DNA from: Opitutaceae bacterium BACL24 MAG-120322-bin51
GTDB lineage: Bacteria > Verrucomicrobiota > Verrucomicrobiia > Opitutales > Coraliomargaritaceae
Reading direction: 5' to 3'
Length of the DNA stretch: 64,000 nucleotides
Assembly: GCA_905182465.1 (NCBI GenBank)
Contig: CAJJBI010000004.1
Location: forward strand, 294,271-358,270
Below, piece after piece: positions 1 through 10,450 of the stretch (positions within the stretch are counted from its first letter, which is position 1; each line of letters begins with the position of its first letter). The position numbers and the translations under genes were made by a program. The notes below the pieces were generated by a model, which was not told the origin of the DNA, made no database searches, and worked only from the letters and a program-made list of their open reading frames with translations.

Positions 1-365
1 CCAGGAAAGCTGGGCAGTAGGCTTGGGTGCAAGTTGATCATACGTCCTTCAAAGGCTTCAATGAAGGGGCGTTTAATTATCCGCATGAAGCCTGCGAGTA
101 CGATCAGTTTCGGTGAAAAGCTTTGGATGCGCTCAATGTAGGCCTGCTCCGCTTCGTCAGTCATGCGAGCGCCCTTGCGGCCTGGGTCGAGGAAGATCGC
201 GGGCACTTTGTATTTTTGCCCAAGCGCGAGAATACCAGCATCCTCATGGTCGCTGATCAATGCGGCGACCTTGGCCGCACCGAGCTTCTTTTTCGACTCA
301 GACTTGAGGAGCGCCTCTGCATTTGTGCCGCGACCGGAGCCTAGAATGACAATTGGATAGGACAT
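1..365 (-). CDS. purN: phosphoribosylglycinamide formyltransferase, 3' part cut off by window edge
   Basis: PurN transfers a formyl group from 10-formyltetrahydrofolate to GAR in cytosolic purine synthesis. The minus-strand reading from the ATG at 363-365 stays open to base 1 (121 codons). It begins [20 protein letters not shown], the typical GART start with a GSGxGTN phosphate loop. Further on there are [14 protein letters not shown], a region with [11 protein letters not shown], and [13 protein letters not shown] at the edge. The last stretch matches the family signature around the catalytic His in HPSLLPSF. The C-terminal third lies outside the window. The gene follows dnaJ on the same strand with a 38-base gap. 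It is the earliest ATG in frame and lacks a strong ribosome binding site. Confidence 0.93.
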   Translation of the reverse strand, partial: MSYPIVILGSGRGTNAEALLKSESKKKLGAAKVAALISDHEDAGILALGQKYKVPAIFLDPGRKGARMTDEAEQAYIERIQSFSPKLIVLAGFMRIIKRPFIEAFEGRMINLHPSLLPSFP

Positions 366-403
366 TTAAAAATGACGAAATATAAAAGAGATTAGTTAAA
401 ATG

Positions 404-1564
404 TTAACGGAAAAACTTTTTGGCTTTTTCGGCGAAGGACTCACCGACGGGGTTGGCGGGGTCACCGCAGGCCTCCGCGTAGTCTTCGAGTTTGGCAGTT
501 TGTTCGCTAGTCAGCTTAGTCGGCACCTCTACTTGCACGCGGATGAGCAGGTCTCCCTTGCGGCCGCCTCGTAGGGCGGGGATGCCTTGTCCCTTGAGGC
601 GGAAAGTAGTGCCTGTCTGAGTGCCTGCAGGAATCTTGAGGGAGCCTTTGCCGAATAAGGTGGGCACGCTAATTGAACCGCCGAGTGCTGCGAGAGTGAA
701 CTTGATCGGGACTTCGCAGAAGAGATCGCTATCGTGACGTTCGAAGAGCTCGTGTTCTTTGACGTGAATCATTATGTAAAGATCACCTGACTGACCGCCC
801 ATCTGGCCGGCTTCGCCCTTACCTGCAGAGCGGAGTTTTGAACCAGTGGAGACGCCTGCGGGGATGCGGACCTTGACGGAGCTGCTGTCCATTACGCGTC
901 CTTCACCGCGACAATCGCTACACGGGTTTTCAATCGTTTGTCCCGTGCCTTGGCAGTTGGGGCAGACTTGGCGATAGCTGATAAAGCCACGGTTAGAGGT
1001 TACTTGGCCAGAGCCCCGACAAGTGCCGCAAGTTACCTTTTTTGAGCCAGGCTCTGCGCCGGAGCCGGTGCATTTTTTGCATGTAACGGGGCGGCGATAC
1101 TTGATCTCCTTCTCAGTACCTTTGGCTGCTTCTTCGAGCGAGATTTCTAGATCGTAGCGTAAGTCGGAGCCGTGGGCTGCCCCGCCAGTGGATTGACCAC
1201 CACCTCCGCCGAAGAATTCATCAAAGATGCCTCCACCTCCTCCTCCGCCCCCGCCCCCGAATGCTTCGCGGAATATGTCGAAGGGGTCGTGGCCGCCCAT
1301 ACCGCCGCCCATGCCGCCGCCGGGGTTGCCCATACCGCCTTGCTTGAAGGCGGCATGTCCGTAGCGGTCGTAGGCAGCGCGCTTGTCGCCGTCCTTGAGC
1401 ACGTCGTAAGCCTCAGAAATCTCCTTAAACTTGGCCTCGGCGGCTTCGTCGCCCGGGTTTTTGTCTGGGTGATATTTGACAGCTTGTTTGCGGTAAGCCT
1501 TTTTTAGGTCGGAATCGGAGACGTCACGTGAGACGCCCAGAAGTTCGTAATAGCCAGTCGCCAT
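404..1564 (-). CDS. dnaJ: chaperone DnaJ (Hsp40)
   Basis: This is the co-chaperone that delivers unfolded proteins to DnaK and stimulates its ATPase. All type I DnaJ parts are present in 386 residues. They are a J domain with HPD at about 32-34, a long glycine-rich linker (about 76-128), four CxxCxGxG zinc repeats (Cys 162/165, 179/182, 201/204, 215/218) and the two C-terminal beta domains. The start ATG lies 6 bases after the grpE stop, and its AAGGAG ribosome binding site sits in the last grpE codons. The two genes are therefore co-transcribed and probably translationally coupled. The glycine linker is unusually rich in Gly runs. Confidence 0.97.
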   Translation of the reverse strand: MATGYYELLGVSRDVSDSDLKKAYRKQAVKYHPDKNPGDEAAEAKFKEISEAYDVLKDGDKRAAYDRYGHAAFKQGGMGNPGGGMGGGMGGHDPFDIFREAFGGGGGGGGGGIFDEFFGGGGGQSTGGAAHGSDLRYDLEISLEEAAKGTEKEIKYRRPVTCKKCTGSGAEPGSKKVTCGTCRGSGQVTSNRGFISYRQVCPNCQGTGQTIENPCSDCRGEGRVMDSSSVKVRIPAGVSTGSKLRSAGKGEAGQMGGQSGDLYIMIHVKEHELFERHDSDLFCEVPIKFTLAALGGSISVPTLFGKGSLKIPAGTQTGTTFRLKGQGIPALRGGRKGDLLIRVQVEVPTKLTSEQTAKLEDYAEACGDPANPVGESFAEKAKKFFR

Positions 1565-1570
1565 ATTGGT

Positions 1571-2143
1571 TTAATTTTTCTCCTTTGTGGGGCCACTTGA
1601 TACGATGACGTTAGCTGCGCGGATGAGGCGATCGTTGAGACGGTAGCCAGCGCGCACGGTTTGTAGGACGCGATCCTCTTTAATTTCGTCGGAAGGCTGC
1701 TGGGCAATACACTCGTGCAGATTGGGATCGAATGCTTCGCCATCGGGAAGTAACTCTTCGAGGCCTTGCTCGGAGAGCGATTTCTTCAGCTGCTCGTCGA
1801 CCATTTTGAAGCCGATCGTTACGTCCTTCGCCTCGGGGTGATTCTCAGCGGCTTGTAGGCCAAGCTTCATGTTGTCGAGTACTGGGAGGAGCGATTCAAC
1901 GACATTGGCTGCCGCGCTGCGGATAATGTCCTGCTTCTCACGGGCGATGCGCTTGCGATAGTTTTCCATGTCAGCGACTGAGCGTAAGTAGCGGCTCTTC
2001 ATGTCGGCTGCTTCGGCTTGAGCTTTTTCAAGATCGGTCAGCTCGGGCTCGCTGGCTTCGGGGCTTGCTTCTTCGGTTACCTCAGTTGCTTCGACGATGG
2101 GCTCATTGACTTCCTCAGAGATGTCTTCGTTTTTTTTTGTCAT
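1571..2143 (-). CDS. grpE: nucleotide exchange factor GrpE
   Basis: GrpE releases ADP from DnaK. The protein (190 residues from the chosen start) has an acidic, Glu-rich N-terminus and a coiled-coil region ([20 protein letters not shown], then [10 protein letters not shown]). The C-terminal beta domain has [20 protein letters not shown] and [21 protein letters not shown], all typical of GrpE. An in-frame TTG lies 54 bases upstream (2195-2197), but the ATG at 2141-2143 fits family length better. It precedes dnaJ; dnaK is not in the window. Confidence 0.94.
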   Translation of the reverse strand: MTKKNEDISEEVNEPIVEATEVTEEASPEASEPELTDLEKAQAEAADMKSRYLRSVADMENYRKRIAREKQDIIRSAAANVVESLLPVLDNMKLGLQAAENHPEAKDVTIGFKMVDEQLKKSLSEQGLEELLPDGEAFDPNLHECIAQQPSDEIKEDRVLQTVRAGYRLNDRLIRAANVIVSSGPTKEKN

Positions 2144-2318
2144 GGTTGATTGGAAATTTAGGTTTTCGTGGGCATTAATGTATGTGCCCAGATTCAAAGT
2201 TAGCGCGGCAGTGTGAGGATAAATTATGGAAATTCAAGGGCGCAGTCGCAGTAATGAAACCTGCGTTTTATTGCGGCTTCCTCTTGACTCGCTCATTAAA
2301 AGAAGGATTTTTCGTTGC

Positions 2319-2555
2319 ATGGCAGAAAGAGACGAAAAATGGCCGGAAAATGTAAAGGGTAAGTTTTACGTCGATGAACAATGCATCGACTGTGATCTTT
2401 GCCGTGAAACGGCTCCCGAAAACTTTACCCGTAACGAAGACGGAGGTTACTCCCTCGTCTATAAACAACCGACATCACAAGAAGAGACGGATCTGTGCAT
2501 GGAGGCTCTTGAGGGCTGCCCAGTCGAAGCGATTGGTGAAGACGGCGAACAGTAG
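2319..2555 (+). CDS. small [4Fe-4S] ferredoxin
   Basis: A 78-residue ferredoxin, likely a soluble electron carrier. It has CIDCDLC followed by a single later CP (DLCMEALEGCPVEAI), so there are four cysteine ligands for one [4Fe-4S] cluster rather than the two of bacterial 2[4Fe-4S] types. The reading frame extends upstream to 2226, but the ATG at 2319 is preceded by AGAAGGA (2301-2307) at a reasonable distance and gives the usual family start. It is divergent from grpE. Its redox partner cannot be read from context. Confidence 0.85.
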   Translation: MAERDEKWPENVKGKFYVDEQCIDCDLCRETAPENFTRNEDGGYSLVYKQPTSQEETDLCMEALEGCPVEAIGEDGEQ

Positions 2556-2593
2556 GTATAAATTAGGCCCGTTTTAAATTTGCATTCTCGAAG

Positions 2594-2616
2594 CCCGCCA
2601 GATTGGCGGGTTTTTT
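2594..2616 (+). terminator. rho-independent terminator after the ferredoxin gene
   Basis: Inverted repeat CCCGCCA / TGGCGGG (2594-2600 and 2604-2610) with a 3-base loop, followed by six T. It lies 38 bases after the ferredoxin stop but ends only 6 bases before the trmB start codon, so it also sits inside the trmB upstream region. Confidence 0.7.
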
Positions 2617-2622
2617 ATTAAG

Positions 2623-3222
2623 ATGACTGAAATCACTGAAGCCCACGCCCGCGAACTCGAGAAACAAGCTGCCCGTAAAGCAGAGCTCGTCAAAACATGC
2701 CGCGCCGACTTGGCGGGCGTTGACCGCATACTCTTTGAGGCGGGCTGCGGGCACGGGCACTGGCTGACGGATTACGCCGAGGCCAATCCGGGTATGATTT
2801 GTGCGGGAATTGACTTGATTTCTTGGCGTGTCCGCAAGGGTAATGAAAAGAAGGCCAAGCGCGGCTTGCAAAATCTCCATTTCTACAAAGCAGAGCTTAG
2901 CGAATTCCTGGGTGCGCTACCGGCAGCCATACGCTTTGACCGCACGGTCCTACTTTTCCCCGATCCTTGGCCAAAGGCTAAACACCACCGTCGACGCATG
3001 GTGCAGCCGAGTTTTTTAGACGAAGTGGCCCGCCGCACAGATCGGGGAGGGGAGTTTTGCTTCCGCTCGGACGACCGTCCGTATTTTGATTGGACAGTAG
3101 AGCACTTAAGCGAACACCCTGATTGGGAAATCGATGAGTCCGCTCAGTGGCCTTATGAGAGCGAAACCTACTTTCAGAGCCTAATGGATGAGTATTACTC
3201 TGTCGTGGCCAAGCGAAAGTGA
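2623..3222 (+). CDS. trmB: tRNA (guanine-N7-)-methyltransferase TrmB
   Basis: This enzyme methylates G46 of tRNA with SAM. The 199-residue protein has the SAM motif [14 protein letters not shown] (about 38-51), [10 protein letters not shown] and the family hallmark [20 protein letters not shown] (about 107-126). Near the C-terminus it has [22 protein letters not shown]. The N-terminal part is short but within the range of the family. The start ATG stands directly behind a hairpin/T-run terminator and has no visible ribosome binding site, so the start is somewhat uncertain. No in-frame start fits better. Confidence 0.93.
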   Translation: MTEITEAHARELEKQAARKAELVKTCRADLAGVDRILFEAGCGHGHWLTDYAEANPGMICAGIDLISWRVRKGNEKKAKRGLQNLHFYKAELSEFLGALPAAIRFDRTVLLFPDPWPKAKHHRRRMVQPSFLDEVARRTDRGGEFCFRSDDRPYFDWTVEHLSEHPDWEIDESAQWPYESETYFQSLMDEYYSVVAKRK

Positions 3223-3245
3223 TGGAGGTTTGCGGTAATGCATTT

Positions 3246-3479
3246 CTACACTACATCTAGCAAAACAAGCAGTGCAAACTGGGTCAGCACGGCAACTCCC
3301 AGTAGCGCGTAGACGAAGATTATGAAATAATCATTGGCGAAACGGCGCTCAGAAAGCTTAGCTCGAGACGGGGTGATTGGCTGATTTGGTTCTCGAATGC
3401 CACCCTGCACGACGGGCGAGCTACCTTCGCGGTCGCGCAGATGAGAAATGCGATCAGTGAGATTGGTTAGCTCAGCCAT
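3246..3479 (-). CDS. hypothetical small single-pass membrane protein
   Basis: A 77-residue protein I do not recognise. Residues 1-45 are hydrophilic with several Arg and Pro, and residues about 50-76 form one strongly hydrophobic segment (FIIFVYALLGVAVLTQFALL) ending in LLDVV. The topology is probably N-in with a C-terminal anchor. It converges on trmB (23-base gap) and is divergent from the ATP synthase operon, separated by about 240 bases. The ATG has no clear Shine-Dalgarno. Coding status rests on the coherent membrane segment and its position in an otherwise empty gap. Confidence 0.55.
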   Translation of the reverse strand: MAELTNLTDRISHLRDREGSSPVVQGGIREPNQPITPSRAKLSERRFANDYFIIFVYALLGVAVLTQFALLVLLDVV

Positions 3480-3519
3480 AGCTTTAAGTTTACCAATCTA
3501 CGCGAATTAGCAAGGTCAG

Positions 3520-3544
3520 AAGGATCAATCAAATTATGATCCTT
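3520..3544. promoter_or_regulatory. 8-bp inverted repeat in the divergent atp upstream region
   Basis: AAGGATCA (3520-3527) and TGATCCTT (3537-3544) form a perfect inverted repeat with a 9-base spacer. There is no T-run, so it is more likely an operator or mRNA structure than a terminator. It lies between the small membrane protein gene and atpB. Confidence 0.3.
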
Positions 3545-3625
3545 ATAAGTTTAGCTAATCTTGGGCTTTGAAGGCCAACTAGGGGTTGACGCGCAGAGAA
3601 TGCATCGCCATCTACATGCCTCTCC

Positions 3626-3655
3626 TTGGCTTAGCTAGGGATATTAGATTCTAAA
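3626..3655 (+). promoter_or_regulatory. possible sigma70-type promoter of the atp operon
   Basis: TTGGCT (3626-3631) and TCTAAA (3650-3655) each match four of six consensus bases with an 18-base spacer, about 60 bases before the atpB start. It is read by eye only; other weak matches exist in this AT-rich gap, including a TTGACG near 3594. Confidence 0.3.
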
Positions 3656-3717
3656 ATTCAAGTTCTTCGTGAACAAACTCACCATTTACAGTCTTAGCTC
3701 TTTTAGGCAGTGCATCG

Positions 3718-4509
3718 TTGCTCAACGCTGCAGACGGCGTGAGTCCGTCCCCCTACAAATTGACTGAAATTTTTGGTCTTCCAGTAACCAATTCGATACT
3801 GACGACTTGGGCAATTTCGATTCTTCTTATATTAGTTATCCGTTTTTCTGTGGGCACTCCGAAATTAATCCCAGGGAAGGGGCAAGCTGTTATTGAGAAT
3901 TTAGTGGGCGGCTTACGTGACCTGCTGCTTCCCATCGTTGGGAAGAAGGCCTTCTCCATGGCATTCCCACTACTAATCGGTTTGTTTATTTTCATCATGA
4001 TTCACAACTGGAGTGGCTTGATCCCTGGGGTAGGGGTTTTTGGTTTTTATGACGATTACGGCCATCTAAAATATTGGATGCGCCCTGCGAGTGCCGACCT
4101 AAATGCAACTTTCGGCATGGCACTCGTGGCGATGATAGCGTGGTTATTCATCAGCCTCAAAGTCGCTGGCCCCAAGTTCTTTGTTTGGGAGCTCTTTGGC
4201 AACAAGGCGGATAAAAAAGAAACACCCAAAGCAATTTACATTATATTGGCACCAATCTTCCTTATGGTTGGTCTCATCGAGGTGGTTTCAATTGCGTTTC
4301 GTCCGATTTCGCTCTCTTTTCGTTTGTTTGGTAATGTGTTCGGGGGCGAGAATCTTTTGACTAGTATGACTGGCATGGCACCTTACTTAGTTCCAATCCC
4401 ATTTTATCTCTACGAGGTCCTTGTTGGCGTGGTTCAAGCACTCATCTTTACTCTCCTTGTTGCCATTTACATCGGCTTGATGACCAATCACGACGAAGAA
4501 GCTCATTAA
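3718..4509 (+). CDS. atpB: F0F1 ATP synthase subunit a
   Basis: This is the membrane stator subunit that provides the proton half-channels next to the c-ring. The 263-residue polytopic protein has the signature [17 protein letters not shown], with the essential channel arginine at about R202. The first in-frame start after the upstream stop at 3670-3672 is TTG 3718, preceded by a weak AGG (about 3705-3707); no ATG is available. It is the first gene of the complete atpBEFHAGDC operon. A 20-residue loop rich in Lys ([11 protein letters not shown]) separates two membrane segments. No atpI-like gene precedes it. Confidence 0.94.
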   Translation: MLNAADGVSPSPYKLTEIFGLPVTNSILTTWAISILLILVIRFSVGTPKLIPGKGQAVIENLVGGLRDLLLPIVGKKAFSMAFPLLIGLFIFIMIHNWSGLIPGVGVFGFYDDYGHLKYWMRPASADLNATFGMALVAMIAWLFISLKVAGPKFFVWELFGNKADKKETPKAIYIILAPIFLMVGLIEVVSIAFRPISLSFRLFGNVFGGENLLTSMTGMAPYLVPIPFYLYEVLVGVVQALIFTLLVAIYIGLMTNHDEEAH

Positions 4510-4569
4510 ACTTTATATCCTTTCGGTGTTCGGGACCATGTAGTAAGTCGTGGACGGCACAGAAAATCA

Positions 4570-4597
4570 CTAAATACAAAACTCAACGTTAAACATT
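4570..4597 (+). repeat. degenerate 7-base units before atpE
   Basis: Four consecutive 7-base blocks end exactly at the atpE ATG. The last three share AA at positions 2-3 and end in T (CAAAACT, CAACGTT, AAACATT). This is a weak member of the heptad arrays seen in front of many genes in this window. Confidence 0.35.
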
Positions 4598-4816
4598 ATG
4601 TTCAATCTACTCGCAGAAATCTCTGGAAATATCAACGTAGCAGCAGCTGCAATTGGCGTGCCTCTCGGTATTGGCCTCATTGGCTTTAAAGCTTGTGAAG
4701 CTGTCGGTCGTAATCCTGAAGCAGCAACTAAGGTGCTTGTGCAATCGATCATCGCTATGGCTTTTGCTGAGGCGATCGTCTTCTTTGCTATCTTCCTCGG
4801 TAAAATGGCTGGCTAA
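4598..4816 (+). CDS. atpE: F0F1 ATP synthase subunit c
   Basis: A 72-residue two-helix hairpin protein that forms the rotor ring. The polar loop is ACEAVGRNPEAA (about 32-43). The ion-carrying acid in helix 2 is E58 (MAFAEAIVFFA). There is no Gln in the helix 1 position and no Ser after the Glu, so the Na+-binding set is absent and a proton ring is inferred. Helix 1 has four Ala, then Pro22 and Gly24/26/29, instead of a full run of alternating glycines. A strong hairpin follows the stop codon, before atpF. Confidence 0.95.
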   Translation: MFNLLAEISGNINVAAAAIGVPLGIGLIGFKACEAVGRNPEAATKVLVQSIIAMAFAEAIVFFAIFLGKMAG

Positions 4817-4834
4817 TCCACCCTTTAAGAGTCT

Positions 4835-4863
4835 TGCCGACGATCCTCGATGGATCGTCGGCA
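4835..4863 (+). promoter_or_regulatory. perfect 12-bp stem hairpin between atpE and atpF
   Basis: TGCCGACGATCC (4835-4846) and GGATCGTCGGCA (4852-4863) are perfect complements around a 5-base loop, 18 bases past the atpE stop. Only a short T-rich tail follows, so a leaky terminator or an mRNA-stabilising hairpin is likely. This position is suited to raising atpE expression over the downstream genes, since the c subunit is needed in many copies. Confidence 0.75.
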
Positions 4864-4894
4864 CTTTTAAGATCATTTAACAAATCTCTCAATA

Positions 4895-5545
4895 ATGAAG
4901 GCCATTTTCATCACTTTGCTTTTTGCGCTATCCCTCCCACTGGGACTCTTTTCAGCGGAAGACCTTCATGCTGATCTGAACTTCAGTGCTACTGCAGATG
5001 CTGAAAGCATGGAGCAGACAGAAGGCGGGGGAGTGATCTCCGAGCTTGCTGGCAATTTTGGTATTTCATGGCCAACCCTTGTCGCGCAGATGGTCAATTT
5101 CTGTATTGTTGCTTTTGTTCTCTACAAATTTGCCGTCAAACCAATCTCTGCGACCTTGGATGAACGCCAACAAAAAATCGCCGATGGTCTTCAGTATGCT
5201 GAAGAAATGAAAGTGCAGCTCGCTGCTGCTGAACGTGAGCGTGCTGAAAAGATCAAGGAAGCCGCTGTAGCTGCACAAGGTATCCTAGCAGAATCTCGCG
5301 AGCAATCTAAGGAGATGATTGAGCAAAAAACACAAGAAGCTGCGGCCCAAGCTGAAGCAATCATCCGCAAGGCGAGCGAAGCGACTGAGTTGGAGCGCCA
5401 AAAAATGCTTTCCGATGTTCGTCAAGAAGTAGCGCGGCTCGTGGTTGCAACTTCTGCAACTGTATTGTCTCGCGATCTTTCGGATGCAGAGAAGCAAACA
5501 TTCTCTGATTCCGCTGCCAAAGAATTGGCCAGCGCTGGCAACTAA
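4895..5545 (+). CDS. atpF: F0F1 ATP synthase subunit b
   Basis: This is the peripheral stalk subunit linking F0 to F1. The 216-residue protein has an unusual N-terminal extension: a signal-peptide-like stretch ([20 protein letters not shown], then AED) and about 35 hydrophilic residues. After that comes the usual b membrane helix ([20 protein letters not shown], about 59-78). A long charged coiled coil rich in Ala, Glu and Gln follows to about 200. Standard b subunits begin at the membrane helix. The start ATG fits the gap after the atpE hairpin; an internal start would lose the extension. Confidence 0.93.
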   Translation: MKAIFITLLFALSLPLGLFSAEDLHADLNFSATADAESMEQTEGGGVISELAGNFGISWPTLVAQMVNFCIVAFVLYKFAVKPISATLDERQQKIADGLQYAEEMKVQLAAAERERAEKIKEAAVAAQGILAESREQSKEMIEQKTQEAAAQAEAIIRKASEATELERQKMLSDVRQEVARLVVATSATVLSRDLSDAEKQTFSDSAAKELASAGN

Positions 5546-5566
5546 GCGGCACGTTTTTCTATTGAG

Positions 5567-5962
5567 ATGAAGCGCGACCAAAAGATCACTAAGTTAGCCA
5601 AGAAGCTCGTTGAGCTTTCGAAGGACAACGGAGTCGTGACTGAATCCAAAGTAGGCGAAGTCCTCGCTGGCTTCCGGCAGGTGCAGCACCGCCATCACCT
5701 TGCAGTCCTCAAGACTTTCCTCAACTATCTTCGCCGTGAGGTCGCTCTACAGACCGCGGTCGTTTCAACGCCAGCCGGGCTAAGTGACGATACACTGAGG
5801 GCGATTGAAGCGCAATTTTCAAAGCTTTACAACCGCCCCGTCAGTGCAATCACTCAACAGGATACTTCTCTAATCGCTGGCGTGCGTGTGCGCGTAGGCG
5901 ACGATGTCTATGATGCGTCCGTAGCCGGTCGTCTTCAGCGCCTCGCTGAAAGTGTTAACTAA
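5567..5962 (+). CDS. atpH: F0F1 ATP synthase subunit delta, short form
   Basis: The delta subunit clamps the b stalk to the top of the alpha subunits. The C-terminal domain is clear: LIAGVRVRVGDDVYDASVAG followed by RLQRL matches the family end. The protein is only 131 residues against the usual 175-180. The N-terminal helical domain that binds alpha is therefore reduced to about 60 residues. Position between atpF and atpA confirms identity. No in-frame start exists that would give a longer protein without reading into atpF. Confidence 0.85.
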   Translation: MKRDQKITKLAKKLVELSKDNGVVTESKVGEVLAGFRQVQHRHHLAVLKTFLNYLRREVALQTAVVSTPAGLSDDTLRAIEAQFSKLYNRPVSAITQQDTSLIAGVRVRVGDDVYDASVAGRLQRLAESVN

Positions 5963-6003
5963 CAACTCTCTAACCTTTATACTTCTCTTAACAACAGTTT
6001 CTC

Positions 6004-7548
6004 ATGAGCTCTATAGTCGAACAAATTGAAAACGAAATCGCTGGCTTCCAAGCTGGCGCTGTCAAATCTAACACCGGTCGAATCGTGGCCATCGCAGATG
6101 GCGTTGCCAAGCTTGAAGGCTTGTCCGGTGCTATGTATAACGAAATGATCGACTTCGGTCAGGGCGTCTTCGGAATCGCCTTGAATCTTGAAGAAGATGA
6201 AGTCGGTTGCGTTATCTTAGGGGACTACTCCAAGTTGAAGGAAGGTGATGAAGCCTCGACAACTGGCCGCTTACTTTCCGTTCCAGTCGGCATGGGGCTT
6301 CTTGGCCGTGTGGTTGACGCGATTGGTAATCCAATCGACGGCAAGGGTCCAATCAACTCCAGCGAAACCTATCCGGTCGACCAAGTCGCACCTGGCATTA
6401 TTCCACGTAAATCAGTCGATCAGCCGATGCAGACGGGTATCATGTCGATCGACTCGATGATTCCCATCGGCCGTGGTCAACGTGAGCTTATCATTGGTGA
6501 CCGCTCGACGGGTAAGACCACCATCGCGATCGACACGATCATCAATCAGGCGAAGATCAACAACCAGCATCGTAACGAAGACGGCACTTTCCCGGAAAAT
6601 TTCCGCCCAGTTTACTCAATCTATGTTGCCGTTGGTCAGAAGAATTCGAACATTGCTCGCACCATTGCTGTCCTTGAGAGAGCCGGCGCAATGGAATACA
6701 CCATTATCGTTGCTGCTTCTGCTGGTGACAATCCTGCCAATCAATACATCGCACCATTCTCTGGCGCATCGATGGGAGAGTTCTTCATGAATAATGGCAT
6801 GGATGCGCTCATCGTCTATGATGACCTTTCCAAGCAAGCGGTCGCCTATCGCCAAATTTCCTTGATACTTAAGCGCCCTTCCGGCCGTGAAGCGTATCCT
6901 GGCGATGTTTTTTATCTCCATTCACGCCTCCTCGAGCGCTCTGCCCGTGTGAATGAGGCCAACGGGAACGGTTCGCTTACAGCGCTTCCGATCATTGAAA
7001 CTCAAGCAGGCGATGTTTCGGCTTACATTCCTACCAATGTGATTTCGATTACAGACGGGCAGGTCTTCCTCGAAACTGATTTGTTCAATCAAGGTATCCG
7101 CCCAGCGGTATCGGTTGGTCTTTCCGTTTCTCGTGTTGGTTCTGCAGCCCAGATCAAGGCAATCAAGAAGGTAGCTGGCAAGGTGAAGCTTCAGCTCGCA
7201 CAGTTCCGCGAGCTTGCTGCATTCGCTCAGTTTGGTTCCGACCTCGACGCGAAGACCAAGGCTCAACTTGAGCGTGGGGCACGTGTGGTTGAGCTCTTCA
7301 AGCAAACTGCCTTCAACCCAATCCCTGTCGAAGTTCAGTCCTCTCTGATCTATGCTGTGCAAAATGGTTTCTTCGATGCGATTGAAGTCGCAAAAATTGT
7401 TGAAGCGACTTCTAGCCTTCGTGAGTTCCTTGAAACTCGTGGCTCTAAAGTCATGGATGCAATCCGTGGCGAAAAAGCAATCAGTGACGAATCCGAAGCA
7501 GCTCTAAAGTCATCACTCGAAGAGTGGAAGACGGCGTTTTCAGCTTAA
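6004..7548 (+). CDS. atpA: F0F1 ATP synthase subunit alpha
   Basis: This is the non-catalytic nucleotide-binding F1 subunit. The 514 residues match full family length. The Walker A motif is GDRSTGKT at about 165-172, followed by the region [19 protein letters not shown] (here [19 protein letters not shown]). The alpha signature [14 protein letters not shown] follows near 370. It lies 41 bases after atpH. It is a typical, well-conserved copy with no oddity seen. Confidence 0.98.
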   Translation: MSSIVEQIENEIAGFQAGAVKSNTGRIVAIADGVAKLEGLSGAMYNEMIDFGQGVFGIALNLEEDEVGCVILGDYSKLKEGDEASTTGRLLSVPVGMGLLGRVVDAIGNPIDGKGPINSSETYPVDQVAPGIIPRKSVDQPMQTGIMSIDSMIPIGRGQRELIIGDRSTGKTTIAIDTIINQAKINNQHRNEDGTFPENFRPVYSIYVAVGQKNSNIARTIAVLERAGAMEYTIIVAASAGDNPANQYIAPFSGASMGEFFMNNGMDALIVYDDLSKQAVAYRQISLILKRPSGREAYPGDVFYLHSRLLERSARVNEANGNGSLTALPIIETQAGDVSAYIPTNVISITDGQVFLETDLFNQGIRPAVSVGLSVSRVGSAAQIKAIKKVAGKVKLQLAQFRELAAFAQFGSDLDAKTKAQLERGARVVELFKQTAFNPIPVEVQSSLIYAVQNGFFDAIEVAKIVEATSSLREFLETRGSKVMDAIRGEKAISDESEAALKSSLEEWKTAFSA

Positions 7549-7554
7549 TCGCTA

Positions 7555-7589
7555 TCATTTGTCCTTTGAACTCTGATACTCTAAAATAG
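7555..7589 (+). repeat. degenerate 7-base units before atpG
   Basis: In phase with the atpG ATG are TCATTTG (7555-7561) and TCCTTTG (7562-7568), 6 of 7 bases alike, then AACTCTG and two more divergent blocks. A moderate member of the heptad arrays. Confidence 0.4.
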
Positions 7590-9937
<2,348 letters not shown>

Positions 9938-9952
9938 CCGGCAGCAAGCTTC

Positions 9953-10001
9953 CGGAAATAGGAAATAAGAAAGCATTTCTTAAATCCTAATTTTATTCAA
10001 A
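9953..10001 (+). repeat. seven 7-base units, partly inverted, before atpC
   Basis: Seven consecutive heptamers end at the atpC ATG: CGGAAAT, AGGAAAT and AAGAAAG are followed by CATTTCT, TAAATCC, TAATTTT and ATTCAAA. The second half is roughly the complement of the first, so the RNA can fold AGGAAATAAGAAA against TTTCTTAAATCCT (an imperfect 13-base stem). Confidence 0.6.
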
Positions 10002-10412
10002 ATGATCACTCTAGAAATCATCACACCCGACGCAAAAGTCCTCAGCACTGAGGCCACTCAAGTCGTCTTACCGACCGAGTCGGGTGAAACCGGCATCTTG
10101 ACAGGCCACATCCCAATTGTGACGAAGATCGTCGCTGGCGAGTTAAAGGTCATCAAGGAGAGCGGCACCGAGTTTATCGCTGTCGATCACGGTTTCGCCA
10201 AGGTCTTGGGTAATACGATCTCTGTATTAACCGAAGCTGCCATAGACGTCGCCGAAATCGACCTTGGCGCAGTCGAACTGGCTCAAGTCAAAGCGCAGGA
10301 AGCCCTTCGCACCGCTGAGGAAGAAGGCGTCGATTACGAACAACTTGAAGCCCTCGAAAAGAGTGTTCAGTTCCTGATCGCTCAGAAGCTGGCCAAAGGC
10401 CGCAGAAGGTAG
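10002..10412 (+). CDS. atpC: F0F1 ATP synthase subunit epsilon
   Basis: This is the rotor subunit that couples and regulates F1. The 136-residue protein has an N-terminal beta sandwich (MITLEIITPDAKVLSTEATQ, ..TESGETGILTGHIPIVTKI) and a C-terminal helical hairpin (AVELAQVKAQEALRTAEEEG..). It is the last gene of the operon and converges with the helicase gene 38 bases away. No clear terminator is visible between them. Confidence 0.95.
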   Translation: MITLEIITPDAKVLSTEATQVVLPTESGETGILTGHIPIVTKIVAGELKVIKESGTEFIAVDHGFAKVLGNTISVLTEAAIDVAEIDLGAVELAQVKAQEALRTAEEEGVDYEQLEALEKSVQFLIAQKLAKGRRR

Positions 10413-10450
10413 CAGCGTTCGGGACGAGCGGCATTAACTTTTTGTGTGAA

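Noticed and set aside
1172..1507. Long plus-strand open frame opposite dnaJ
   Set aside because: It is the mirror of the glycine-rich J-domain region; biased codons keep the reverse frame open. The dnaJ reading is certain.
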